From: Phenylobacterium sp.
GTDB lineage: Bacteria > Pseudomonadota > Alphaproteobacteria > Caulobacterales > Caulobacteraceae
Assembly: GCF_030646615.1 (NCBI RefSeq)
Contig: NZ_JAUSLG010000005.1
Span: 1-50,218 of the forward strand
DNA: 50,218 bases
Direction of reading: 5' to 3'
Shown here: piece by piece, positions 1 through 7,408 of the stretch
How the letters are laid out: each line of letters opens with the position of its first letter
Numbering within the stretch: position 1 is the stretch's first letter
The notes under the pieces: model-generated
Told to the model about the DNA's origin: nothing
The model's database searches: none
Seen by the model: only the letters and a program-made list of their open reading frames with translations
Translations under genes and position numbers: made by a program

Positions 1-481
1 CGCCGCCGCCGCCGCCGCCGCCGCCCGCCGCGGGGGGGGCGCCGACCGGCGCGGAGCCGGTGGGACCGCCGGTGGCGCCGGGCGCAGCGCCCGGAGCCGC
101 TATGGCGAGTTGGACCGCCTGCGCCACAGAGGCCAGGGCCGCGCTGACCGCCGGCGAGGCGATGCCGGCGGCGGCCAGGGCGGCCTGGGCCCGGGTGAGT
201 GCGACGGCGGCCACTTCGGCGCTTACGCCGCTGGCCTCGATGGCCGCTTCAATCGCCGCTTCAATGGCGGCTTCCTGAACCTCGGGGGATTCGCCCGCGG
301 TGGCCGCCAGGGCTTGCTGCGTCGCAACCGCGATCGCGTCGGCAAGGGCCGTGGCCTGTGCTTCCTGGGTGGCCGACAGCTGGGCTGCGGCCGTGGTTGC
401 AGTGAAGGCGACCGCGCCGAGGGCGGCGGTCGACACGAGGGCGCGCGCGATGGCGCTGATGCCGATCATCTTGAGGCTCAT
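1..481 (-). CDS. Secreted Ala-rich protein with Gly tract (C-terminus cut by window edge)
   Basis: An open frame reads leftward from an ATG at 481 with a good ribosome site (AAGGAGAG) just upstream, and has no stop before the window edge, so the C-terminus is missing. The first ~33 residues form a signal peptide ending TAAAQ. The rest is about half alanine, with repeats of the type EAAIEAAIEA at residues ~70-82 that would be helical, then a Pro/Gly/Ala-rich stretch and a run of at least nine glycines encoded by the GCC/GGC repeat at 1-24. No enzyme motif is visible. Probably an exported low-complexity or surface protein; the family is not recognised. It lies just upstream, in the same orientation, of the polysaccharide polymerase pair, but that does not prove a shared role. 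Confidence 0.6.
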   Translation of the reverse strand, partial: MSLKMIGISAIARALVSTAALGAVAFTATTAAAQLSATQEAQATALADAIAVATQQALAATAGESPEVQEAAIEAAIEAAIEASGVSAEVAAVALTRAQAALAAAGIASPAVSAALASVAQAVQLAIAAPGAAPGATGGPTGSAPVGAPPAAGGGGGGGG

Positions 482-563
482 GGCGCCTCTCCTTAGAGGA
501 AACGTGGGGCGGGAGTGCCGTCGTGACTTAAGGTCACAGGCACACAGATTTCTCAAGCAATTT

Positions 564-1196
564 CTAGCGGTGGTTTAGTAACTGTCGCCTAGTCTGAGCA
601 TTTTCGTGTCCCGATTGCATCAGCTCTGCCCTTCGGGCGCGCATCCGGGCACGTTCTTCCCGCATTTTGGCGCGCCAAATCGCGGCCGGCAGACGCCCGA
701 TCGGATTTTCGACCGCGGCAAGGGTGGCGATCATGTCAGGATACCGCGACGTGCGGGTAAACGCCAAGGTTTCGGACTTCACAGCGGCCCGAATCGCCGG
801 CGTCAGGTCGCCCCAATGTTCCAGGGCGAAGCGCACCCGCCAGACCGCAACATAGTGGTCAAAAGGGCGGAGTTGGTAGGACCGCTCCAGGGCCTGCAGC
901 CCCTCAGGCCCGAGGGCGCCGTCGGCGGCGTCGATATAGGCGAGCCTCAGCCAGGCCGACGGATCATAGGGCGCCTGAGCCAGAGCCCGTTCAGTCGCCT
1001 GGGTGGCGGCTTCGGTATCGGGGGGTGTCTGGCCAAGCGCCTGAGTCGCCCGCCTGTTCTCGGCCGCCGCCAGCGTGAACGGCGCGCCCGAATGGGTCGG
1101 GGCGACCAGCGCGACATAGGTCGCGCCGGCGGCCACGAGGGTGAACAGGCCGGCCAGCGCCAGGAGCGCGGTCTTGATCATCGCGAGCGGCGTCAT
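564..1196 (-). CDS. Small TPR-like membrane-anchored partner of polysaccharide polymerase
   Basis: 210 aa. The start ATG (1196) overlaps the TGA of the upstream polymerase gene as ATGA, so the two are translationally coupled. One N-terminal membrane segment (residues ~7-30) is followed by a soluble part that looks like tetratricopeptide helices (AYDPSAW-type and YQLRPFDHYVAVW-type helices at ~75-125), then a basic C-terminal helix rich in Arg. Proteins of this layout often sit directly after Wzy/O-antigen-ligase genes in alphaproteobacteria and are thought to assist chain assembly. No catalytic motif. Function by context only. A longer frame reaching to 2033 exists but its first part is a shadow of the polymerase gene. 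Confidence 0.7.
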   Translation of the reverse strand: MTPLAMIKTALLALAGLFTLVAAGATYVALVAPTHSGAPFTLAAAENRRATQALGQTPPDTEAATQATERALAQAPYDPSAWLRLAYIDAADGALGPEGLQALERSYQLRPFDHYVAVWRVRFALEHWGDLTPAIRAAVKSETLAFTRTSRYPDMIATLAAVENPIGRLPAAIWRAKMREERARMRARRAELMQSGHENAQTRRQLLNHR

Positions 1197-2569
1197 CGAC
1201 GCGACCCTTGAGACAGGGCGAACTGCAACCCGAGAAGGTAGCTCCAGAGCAGCGCCATGGAAGGCGTCTGGAGCGCGAAGTCCGAAAAGCCGTGCACCAG
1301 GAAGACGAGGTTCGCCGCCATCAGGGCGAAGAGGAGATGAGTCATCCGCGAGCGGGCCAGGCCACGAACGGTCGTGATCACCAGGACGGCGGCGATCGCG
1401 CCGAACATGGGTAGCGCGCCCACGAGGCCCGCTTCCTCCAGCCACTGGATGTAGACGTTGTGGGTGGCTCGGATGCGCCACAGGCTGTCGGTCGAACTCG
1501 CATCGAGGAGGGTGCGATGAATGATGTCGAAGGCGCCGAGCCCGTATCCCATCCAGGGGGACGCAAGGAAGGCCTTCCAGTGAAGGGCGAACAATTCCCC
1601 TCGCGACACTGCGCTTTCCCCGACGCCTTCGAAGCGGGCGACAAGCTGCTCGCCGAACAGGAAGAGGAGGACGGCCGCCGCCAGCAGGCCAGCCAGCACG
1701 CCAAAGGTCGCCCGGCTCCAGGCGATCTTGCCGGAGAAGAGCATCAAGAGAATCAGGGTCCCCAGGCCGGCGCCGGTGGCGAGGGCGGCCCCCCGGGATG
1801 CTGTCATTAGAAGGCAGACCACGAGGATCAGAAGCGCGGCCCAATGGCCTGTCGCAACCTGGACGGCGCGGCCGAGCCGCGCGCCGCGAAGCCGCCGCAG
1901 GAGCGGCCCTAAGGTCACGATCACCATGGCGGCGAAAAACGTGCCGGCGGTGTTGGGATTCAGAAAGTTGGCCTCCAGGCGGCCTCTTTGACTCTGATAG
2001 AGGCCACCGGTGACGAAGCCGAAGAACGCCCAAAGTCCCAGGGCCGCGGCCACCAGGACGAGGAGATTGACGGCGGTCTTGGCGCGTTCGTCAGATGCGC
2101 CGGCGGCCACGCCCACCAGAAAAAGGCAAGCAAGCCCCATCAGCTTGACCAGTTCCAGAAGTGTGGCTGAGCGGTCAATCGTGGCCGCGCCAGGCTGAAG
2201 GCCGACATAGGACCAGACCGGATGGGCGCCGCCTGGCGCAAACGGCGTCATCGAAAGCACGCCGGCGGCCAAGACCAAGAGAAATAAGACGGCCGGAATC
2301 AGAAGGCCCCGGACGCGCAACAGGTCCTTCCGAAGCCGGGGCGCCGCCAGAACCCCCAGAAGCATCAACGCCGCCGCCGCTGTGGCGATCAGAGCTGGCT
2401 CGGCGAGAAGCGCGCCATAGGCCAAATGGGCCGAAAGCAGCAGCGCCGCGGCCGCTCCCCCCAGACCAAAGCCCTCCGGCGGCGGCCAGAAGCGAAGGCT
2501 GGCTGGCTGTTCCTTGGCGACCGCCGAACGGCGTCTTCCTCGTTCTGCGCTCACAACGCGTCCTGGCAT
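1193..2569 (-). CDS. O-antigen ligase / Wzy-type polysaccharide polymerase
   Basis: 458 aa integral membrane protein with roughly eleven to twelve hydrophobic segments after a basic ~25-residue N-terminus. The long periplasmic loop and the motif around residues 355-375 (RATHNVYIQWLEEAGL) are typical of the Wzy_C / WaaL fold, where the His and Arg in this loop act in glycan transfer from undecaprenyl pyrophosphate. Such enzymes either polymerise repeat units or ligate finished chains; sequence alone does not separate the two. Followed by a coupled small TPR-like gene. In Caulobacter, HfsC/HfsI-type polymerases of holdfast polysaccharide belong to this superfamily, so an exopolysaccharide or holdfast role is possible. 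A GTG at 2552 is an alternative start. Confidence 0.85.
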   Translation of the reverse strand: MPGRVVSAERGRRRSAVAKEQPASLRFWPPPEGFGLGGAAAALLLSAHLAYGALLAEPALIATAAAALMLLGVLAAPRLRKDLLRVRGLLIPAVLFLLVLAAGVLSMTPFAPGGAHPVWSYVGLQPGAATIDRSATLLELVKLMGLACLFLVGVAAGASDERAKTAVNLLVLVAAALGLWAFFGFVTGGLYQSQRGRLEANFLNPNTAGTFFAAMVIVTLGPLLRRLRGARLGRAVQVATGHWAALLILVVCLLMTASRGAALATGAGLGTLILLMLFSGKIAWSRATFGVLAGLLAAAVLLFLFGEQLVARFEGVGESAVSRGELFALHWKAFLASPWMGYGLGAFDIIHRTLLDASSTDSLWRIRATHNVYIQWLEEAGLVGALPMFGAIAAVLVITTVRGLARSRMTHLLFALMAANLVFLVHGFSDFALQTPSMALLWSYLLGLQFALSQGSRR

Positions 2570-2697
2570 GGCCCGTGGTCGGCGGCTTCATCCGGTGGGC
2601 CGAACTGAAAACCGCCGCCTCAAGCTATTTGATGGGCCGCCCGCCGGCTCGGATCTGGCTATCAGAGCAGGCAGGATTTGGGGTGGAAAATTAGGCT

Positions 2698-2813
2698 TAG
2701 AGCGCGTTCCGTAAAAGTGAACCCCGGTGTCACGGATGAAACGCGCTCAAACTCTAGATTCTAGAGCATGATTCAACGATCAGACGGCTCCGTCTGATTG
2801 CATCATGCTCTAG
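2698..2813. repeat. Double palindromic intergenic repeat
   Basis: Two adjacent inverted repeats. The first pairs AGCGCGTT (2701-2708) with AACGCGCT (2740-2747). The second pairs CTAGAGCATGAT (2761-2772) with ATCATGCTCTAG (2802-2813), with an inner stem ATCAGACGG/CCGTCTGAT (2779-2787/2790-2798). A further CTCTAGA-T-TCTAGAG (2752-2766) bridges them. The style resembles short palindromic repeats scattered between genes in Caulobacterales and other alphaproteobacteria. It lies between the 3' end of the LapG-like gene and the 5' end of the polymerase gene, both on the minus strand, and could also end or process the transcript. Confidence 0.7.
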
Positions 2814-3895
2814 CGTCCACCTGCAGGCAAGACCTTGCCGCTCGCGGCGAAGGTCAGGGGTTGTTTGACCATCGCCCAGCGAAACGGGCTGCCGGCCACC
2901 TGACGCTCTTGCCAACGGAGATTGGCCTTCTGCCAGGGGAGGACCCAGGGGTTGATGTTGTCGAGAACATACTCTCCCTGGTCCGTCGCCACGAGCAGCA
3001 CGGCGTGGCTTTCGCCCCAGCTGGTGGTGACGACGGCGATCGACAGCGCGCTCAGGGGCAGGCCGGCCTCAAGGAGGGCGCGGCGCTTTTCGAGGACATA
3101 GTCTTCGCAGTCGCCGTACTTCTGACCCAGGGCCAGGGGCGTAGCCCAATGGTCGAGCTGGCCATAGTTTTCGGCGTCTGTCCGCCGGGCGATGGCCCGG
3201 TTCACCTTGTCATTGACCTTGTTGATCGTGGACCAGACAGCAGGCGTCATGGCGGGAACCGTCGGCGCGGAGCTTCCGGGGGCCTCGATCGTATGAAGCA
3301 AGGCCTGAGCGGCAGGGTCCTTGATCGAGGCGGGGGTCATGACGGCCTTTGGCGTCGCAGCGAGCAAAGCCACAGGTTGAGCCTGGATGGGACCTTTGCT
3401 GGCCCATGACAGGGTCCGGACGCCTGGCGCGCTTGCATCCGCCGCCTCGGCCTGGCCCTGTTGATCAGACTTGGCTGCGGCGAACACGCCCGACCAGTCG
3501 TATGTCAATCGCGCCTCTTTGAGGTCGATATCGAGCGCTTCGCGGCGACGGCGCGCCTCGGCGAAGGTCTGTGACCAGCTGGCGCTGCGCGTCTGGACCG
3601 CGGATGTCGCCACGAGGTTGTTACGATCTCGGCCGGTGGCGAACCTCGCCTCGGCTGCCGTGCGTTGCTGCAATTCAATCTGAGCCACCTGCTGGATCAC
3701 GGCCGCCGGAGCGCCGCCGCAGTCTGAAGGTTGCCGCCGACAGAAGTCGAGGAAGGCGCTTGGCGGGGCGGCCGCCTGGGCCAGGCTCATAGGCGCGCTT
3801 GGTTCAGGCATGGTTGCACATGCAGACATCGTAAATGCCGCAATAACCATAGATGATTGAGTAAATATAGTCTTTCTAGACGACACCACACCCAC
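2810..3895 (-). CDS. Transglutaminase-like cysteine proteinase lipoprotein (BTLCP/LapG family)
   Basis: 361 aa with an N-terminal signal and a lipobox-like MSAC, Cys26, suggesting a lipoprotein facing the periplasm. The C-terminal half is a bacterial transglutaminase-like cysteine proteinase domain (Pfam BTLCP). Residues 258-270 (GQKYGDCEDYVLE) carry the catalytic Cys263; His297 (SHAVLLV) and Asp312 (LDN) complete the triad. Relatives such as LapG clip surface adhesins and are controlled by c-di-GMP via LapD, but no LapD is near. The 200-residue N-terminal part is longer than in LapG and has no visible domain. GTG start at 3895 follows GAAAGGGG; another in-frame GTG follows. The stop codon TAG (2812-2810) is the last arm of the palindromic repeat downstream, suggesting the repeat supplied it. 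Confidence 0.85.
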   Translation of the reverse strand: MGVVSSRKTIFTQSSMVIAAFTMSACATMPEPSAPMSLAQAAAPPSAFLDFCRRQPSDCGGAPAAVIQQVAQIELQQRTAAEARFATGRDRNNLVATSAVQTRSASWSQTFAEARRRREALDIDLKEARLTYDWSGVFAAAKSDQQGQAEAADASAPGVRTLSWASKGPIQAQPVALLAATPKAVMTPASIKDPAAQALLHTIEAPGSSAPTVPAMTPAVWSTINKVNDKVNRAIARRTDAENYGQLDHWATPLALGQKYGDCEDYVLEKRRALLEAGLPLSALSIAVVTTSWGESHAVLLVATDQGEYVLDNINPWVLPWQKANLRWQERQVAGSPFRWAMVKQPLTFAASGKVLPAGGR

Positions 3896-4182
3896 CCCTT
3901 TCTGGAGTTCTTGTGTGGCTTGTTTACGATAGACCCAATTAAGCCTTACTGTAATTACGTGGTGTATAGTTCAGAACTAAACGTGGTTGCACGTAGGTAA
4001 ATATGTACAGAGCCTGAACGGGGGGTTCATGATCTGGAAAGGCTGGATTATGGTTCTGTTATCTATGGCTTCGCCATCTTTGCCCGAAGCGGCAAACTGG
4101 GCGAGGCAGATGTTTCCAGTTCCGCCGCAGTGCGGTAGAAAACGACCCGAGGGACTATGAGAATGCGGAGCGAAAATTTCTA
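3896..4182. promoter_or_regulatory. AT-rich divergent promoter region
   Basis: The 287 bases between the LapG-like gene (leftward) and the polysaccharide export gene (rightward) are distinctly AT-richer than the rest, mainly 3830-4070. Both divergent promoters must lie here. No convincing -35/-10 pair or operator could be chosen by eye. No open frame worth calling. Confidence 0.4.
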
Positions 4183-4749
4183 ATGCAGCGAATTTTGTCC
4201 CTGCTCGGCCTGGTTGCGGCCCTGATCGTGACCTCGGCTGCGGCAAGCGCGGCCCATGCCCAGGAGGTTGAGGCCGCCATCCGGGCGATTCCGGAATATC
4301 GCCTTGGCTCGGGCGACAAGATCCGCGTCATCACTTTTGGCGAGGAAGCGCTGACGGGGGAGTTCGTCGTCGGCGGGTCGGGAAACGTATCCATGCCACT
4401 GATTGGCGATGTGGCGGCCGAGGGCCTTACGGTTCCCCAATTCCAGACCGCCGTCGAGGAGTCCCTGAAGCAGGGCTATCTTCGCGAGCCGCGGGTAAGC
4501 GTAGAGGTGCTGAACTATCGGCCCTTCTACATCATGGGCGAAGTGCAGAACCCGGGCGAGTACCCCTACACCAACGGGTTGTCCGTGCTGAACGCCGTGG
4601 CCACGGCCGGCGGGTTCACCTATCGGGCCAACAATCGACGAGTCTACATCAAGCGATCGGACTCCTCCATCGAGCGCGAATATCCCCTAACGCCCCTGAC
4701 GCCCGTGGCGCCCGGTGACACCATCCGCATCACAGAGCGCTTCTTCTAG
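4183..4749 (+). CDS. Short Wza/GumB-type polysaccharide export protein
   Basis: 188 aa. Signal peptide of ~26 residues ending AHAQ, then a polysaccharide export (Poly_export) domain from residue ~36 (YRLGSGDKIRVITFGE) and one SLBB domain from ~105 (PFYIMGEVQNPGEYPY, with the hallmark GEV-NPG-Y). It lacks the extra SLBB and C-terminal helix of full Wza, so it has the length of GumB-type proteins. There is no lipobox Cys. It would form or support the periplasmic part of an export channel for an exopolysaccharide. GGAG lies about 14 bases before the ATG. The matching tyrosine-kinase co-polymerase is not in this window. Confidence 0.88.
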   Translation: MQRILSLLGLVAALIVTSAAASAAHAQEVEAAIRAIPEYRLGSGDKIRVITFGEEALTGEFVVGGSGNVSMPLIGDVAAEGLTVPQFQTAVEESLKQGYLREPRVSVEVLNYRPFYIMGEVQNPGEYPYTNGLSVLNAVATAGGFTYRANNRRVYIKRSDSSIEREYPLTPLTPVAPGDTIRITERFF

Positions 4750-4812
4750 GCGCCGCCCCCAGCCTATTTCGGCGGGCCGCCCGGATTGAGCGCTCCGCGC
4801 CTTGCCCCGACC

Positions 4813-4851
4813 CCACCGCCCACCGCCATGGTTGGGCGGTGGTTTTGTTTT
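4813..4851 (+). terminator. Rho-independent terminator after polysaccharide export gene
   Basis: Ten-base stem CCACCGCCCA (4813-4822) with TGGGCGGTGG (4833-4842), loop of ten bases, then TTTTGTTTT. A strong intrinsic terminator about 65 bases past the stop codon. Confidence 0.85.
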
Positions 4852-5024
4852 GGGGTGGGGCCCGTGGATTTTGTCGGCGGCAGAGCCGTGATCGCGCTCG
4901 CATCGGCGCCGAAGCGCTGGACAGGGGCTCACGCGGGCCGCCGTCAAGCCGGCAATATGTACCAGAAGTGGAAAAAATCACCCGGCCTGTGGTTTGCAGT
5001 GAGGGTGTCACGCATTATGGACTT

Positions 5025-5038
5025 GTTCATATATGAAC
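5025..5038. promoter_or_regulatory. Perfect 14-bp palindrome upstream of pckG (candidate operator)
   Basis: GTTCATATATGAAC is a perfect inverted repeat, 40-65 bases before the possible pckG starts. Size and symmetry suit a dimeric regulator such as a MarR- or GntR-type protein. No regulator gene is adjacent, so the binding protein is unknown. Confidence 0.5.
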
Positions 5039-5090
5039 CTCGGCGGTCCCTTGGCCCGAGGGAGGCGACAGCCGGGTGATGGAGAGCGTT

Positions 5091-6944
5091 ATGACGGAAT
5101 TGACCACGATACCGGGTCTAGAGGCTGCCCCAACCCGCCACGTCGGTCTGCTCGCCTGGGTCGCGGAGGTCGCTGCGCTGACCAAGCCTGATCGGGTTCA
5201 CTGGTGCGACGGCTCCGACGCCGAATGGGCGCGTCTGACGTCCGAGCTGGTCGAGAGCGGCACGCTCATCCAGCTCAATCCGGAAAAGCGTCCCAACTCC
5301 TTCTATGCCGCCTCCGACCCCCGGGACGTGGCCCGCGTCGAAAGCCGCACCTTCATCTGCTCGGCCGACGAGGCCGACGCCGGCCCCACCAACAACTGGG
5401 CCGAGCCCGCGGAGATGCGCGCCAAGCTGCAGGGCCTGTTCGACGGCTGCATGCGCGGGCGCACCATGTATGTGGCGCCCTTCTGCATGGGGCCGCTGGG
5501 CTCGAAGATCAGCGCCATCGGCGTGGAGATCACCGACAGCGCCTATGTGGCCATCTCCATGCGCGTGATGACCCGTATGGGCGCCGCCGCGCTCGAGCAG
5601 CTTGGCGAGGACGGTTTCTTCGTTCCGGCCATCCATAGCGTCGGCGCGCCCCTGGCCGCCGGCGAGACGGACGTGGCCTGGCCTTGCAACGACGAGAAGT
5701 ACATCGTCCACTTTCCCGAGACCCGGGAGATCTGGTCCTATGGCTCGGGCTATGGGGGCAATGCGCTGCTGGGCAAGAAGTGCTTCGCCCTGCGCATCGC
5801 CTCCGTCATGGCCCGTGACGAGGGCTGGCTGGCCGAGCACATGCTCATTCTCAAGCTGACCTCGCCGCAGAACGAGGTCCGCTACATTGCTGCGGCCTTC
5901 CCGAGCGCCTGCGGCAAGACCAACATGGCCATGCTGCAGCCGACGCTGGCCGGCTGGAAGGCCGAGACGATCGGCGACGACATCTGCTGGATGCGGTTCG
6001 GCGAGGACGGTCGTCTTTATGCGGTGAATCCCGAGGCCGGCTTCTTCGGCGTGGCGCCTGGCACCGGGATCGAGACCAACAAGAACGCCATCGACGCCCT
6101 GCACGCCAATTGCGTGTTCACCAATGTGGCCCTGACCCCCGATGGCGACGTCTGGTGGGAAGGCCTGACGGCCGAGGCGCCGCCGCAGCTGACCGACTGG
6201 CGCGGCAATCCCTGGACCCCGGCCTCGGAGACGCCGGCGGCCCATCCCAACGCCCGCTTCACCGTGCCGGCTGAGCAATGCCCGGTGATCGCGCCGGAGT
6301 GGGAAGATCCCGCAGGCGTGCCGATCTCGGCCATCCTGTTCGGCGGTCGTCGCGCCAGCGCCGTGCCGCTGGTGACCGAGGCCTTTGACTGGCGTCACGG
6401 GGTCTTCATGGCCTCCAATGTGGCGTCTGAAGGCACGGCCGCAGCCGAGAACGCCATTGGCGAGCTGCGCCGCGATCCCTTCGCCATGCTGCCCTTCTGC
6501 GGCTACAATATGGGTGACTACTTCGCCCATTGGCTGAAGCTTGGCGCCCAGGCTGATGCGGCCAAGCTGCCCCGCATCTATTTCGTCAACTGGTTCCGCA
6601 AGGATGAGCGCGGCAAGTTCGTTTGGCCGGGCTTCGGCGAAAACAGCCGCGTGCTCAAGTGGATCGTCGAACGGCTGGAAGGCCGGGCCCAGGCGATCGA
6701 CACGCCCATTGGTCGTCTGCCCACCCGCGAGAGCCTCGACCTGAGCGGGCTTTCCCTGACGGACGCCCAGCTGGATCTCCTTCTGAGCGTAGACGCCGAA
6801 ATCTGGAGCCAGGAAGCCGCCCTCATCCCGCCGGCCTATGAGCGCTTCGGCGACCGCTTGCCCAAGGCGCTTTGGGACGAGCATGCCGCCCTCGTCAGCC
6901 GCCTGGAACGCGAGCGCCGGGGCCAGACGGTGGCGGCGGAGTAG
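5091..6944 (+). CDS. pckG: Phosphoenolpyruvate carboxykinase (GTP)
   Basis: About 617 aa, the full length of the GTP-dependent family. Catalyses oxaloacetate + GTP to phosphoenolpyruvate + CO2 + GDP in the cytoplasm, the entry to gluconeogenesis. Seen: the substrate-binding NNW(A) segment near residue 105, the metal/PEP region [10 protein letters not shown], the kinase-1a P-loop [12 protein letters not shown] at ~270-281 (with the Cys of this family) and the purine-binding region with NWFRK near 505. The start is uncertain: GTG 5076, ATG 5079 or ATG 5091; 5091 is preferred because GGAG lies six bases upstream, while GGAGG at 5061-5065 could serve the earlier ones. Alphaproteobacteria often use the ATP enzyme instead. 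Monocistronic between a terminator and a small gene. Confidence 0.97.
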   Translation: MTELTTIPGLEAAPTRHVGLLAWVAEVAALTKPDRVHWCDGSDAEWARLTSELVESGTLIQLNPEKRPNSFYAASDPRDVARVESRTFICSADEADAGPTNNWAEPAEMRAKLQGLFDGCMRGRTMYVAPFCMGPLGSKISAIGVEITDSAYVAISMRVMTRMGAAALEQLGEDGFFVPAIHSVGAPLAAGETDVAWPCNDEKYIVHFPETREIWSYGSGYGGNALLGKKCFALRIASVMARDEGWLAEHMLILKLTSPQNEVRYIAAAFPSACGKTNMAMLQPTLAGWKAETIGDDICWMRFGEDGRLYAVNPEAGFFGVAPGTGIETNKNAIDALHANCVFTNVALTPDGDVWWEGLTAEAPPQLTDWRGNPWTPASETPAAHPNARFTVPAEQCPVIAPEWEDPAGVPISAILFGGRRASAVPLVTEAFDWRHGVFMASNVASEGTAAAENAIGELRRDPFAMLPFCGYNMGDYFAHWLKLGAQADAAKLPRIYFVNWFRKDERGKFVWPGFGENSRVLKWIVERLEGRAQAIDTPIGRLPTRESLDLSGLSLTDAQLDLLLSVDAEIWSQEAALIPPAYERFGDRLPKALWDEHAALVSRLERERRGQTVAAE

Positions 6945-7036
6945 TGGCGCCGCGCCTGCCTATTTGTGCGGCGACATGGTTGTGTCGTCGCTGGCGGGGG
7001 ATCGAAACTTGACACAGTGCGTTACGGAGACGTCTG

Positions 7037-7282
7037 ATGTCTGACGATGTTGCAGCGCAAAAGGGGCTGGAAATGTCTGAGCCGCTCTTCGCCTATTCCC
7101 TAAGCCAGGACATGTCCGGCTGGGCCTGGAGCGTCTATGACGAGGCCGGCGAGATCGTCGCCTCGGGCCTGGACGCATGCCAGGAGACCGCCAAGGCCGC
7201 CGTTGATCGCGCCATGCGTCATGTGGCCTGGATCGGTCTTTCCGGCCCTGGCCGCCGGCTCTCAGCGGCGGGATCGGCCTAG
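7037..7282 (+). CDS. Small hypothetical protein
   Basis: 81 aa, or 69 aa from the internal ATG at 7073, which has GGGGCTGG before it. The sequence FAYSLSQDMSGWAWSVYDEAGEIVASGLD looks like two or three beta strands followed by a helix (AVDRAMRHVAWI). No membrane segment or known motif. Codon use matches its neighbours, so it is probably real, but the family and function are not recognised. Confidence 0.55.
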   Translation: MSDDVAAQKGLEMSEPLFAYSLSQDMSGWAWSVYDEAGEIVASGLDACQETAKAAVDRAMRHVAWIGLSGPGRRLSAAGSA

Positions 7283-7408
7283 GAAGGCGGATGCCCCCGC
7301 CTCGGCCTGTCCGCCCGGACTCCGTTAACGCCGAGATCTGAATCGCGTCTTCAAGCGGCGCCTACGACAGGTTCGCCCTGGCGCATGGTCCCGAGGCTAA
7401 ATGGCGGC

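Larger units (their letters stand above)
4750..5090 (+). promoter_or_regulatory. Intergenic region upstream of pckG
   Basis: About 340 bases without a gene. They hold a strong terminator for the export gene (4813-4851) and a 14-bp perfect palindrome (5025-5038) shortly before pckG. The stretch 4852-5024 shows nothing else recognisable. Confidence 0.5.

Noticed and set aside
5118..6884. 588-codon open frame antisense to pckG
   Set aside because: GC-rich codon bias opens the opposite strand. The pckG frame has all family motifs; the antisense product is low-complexity Gly/His/Arg with no motif.
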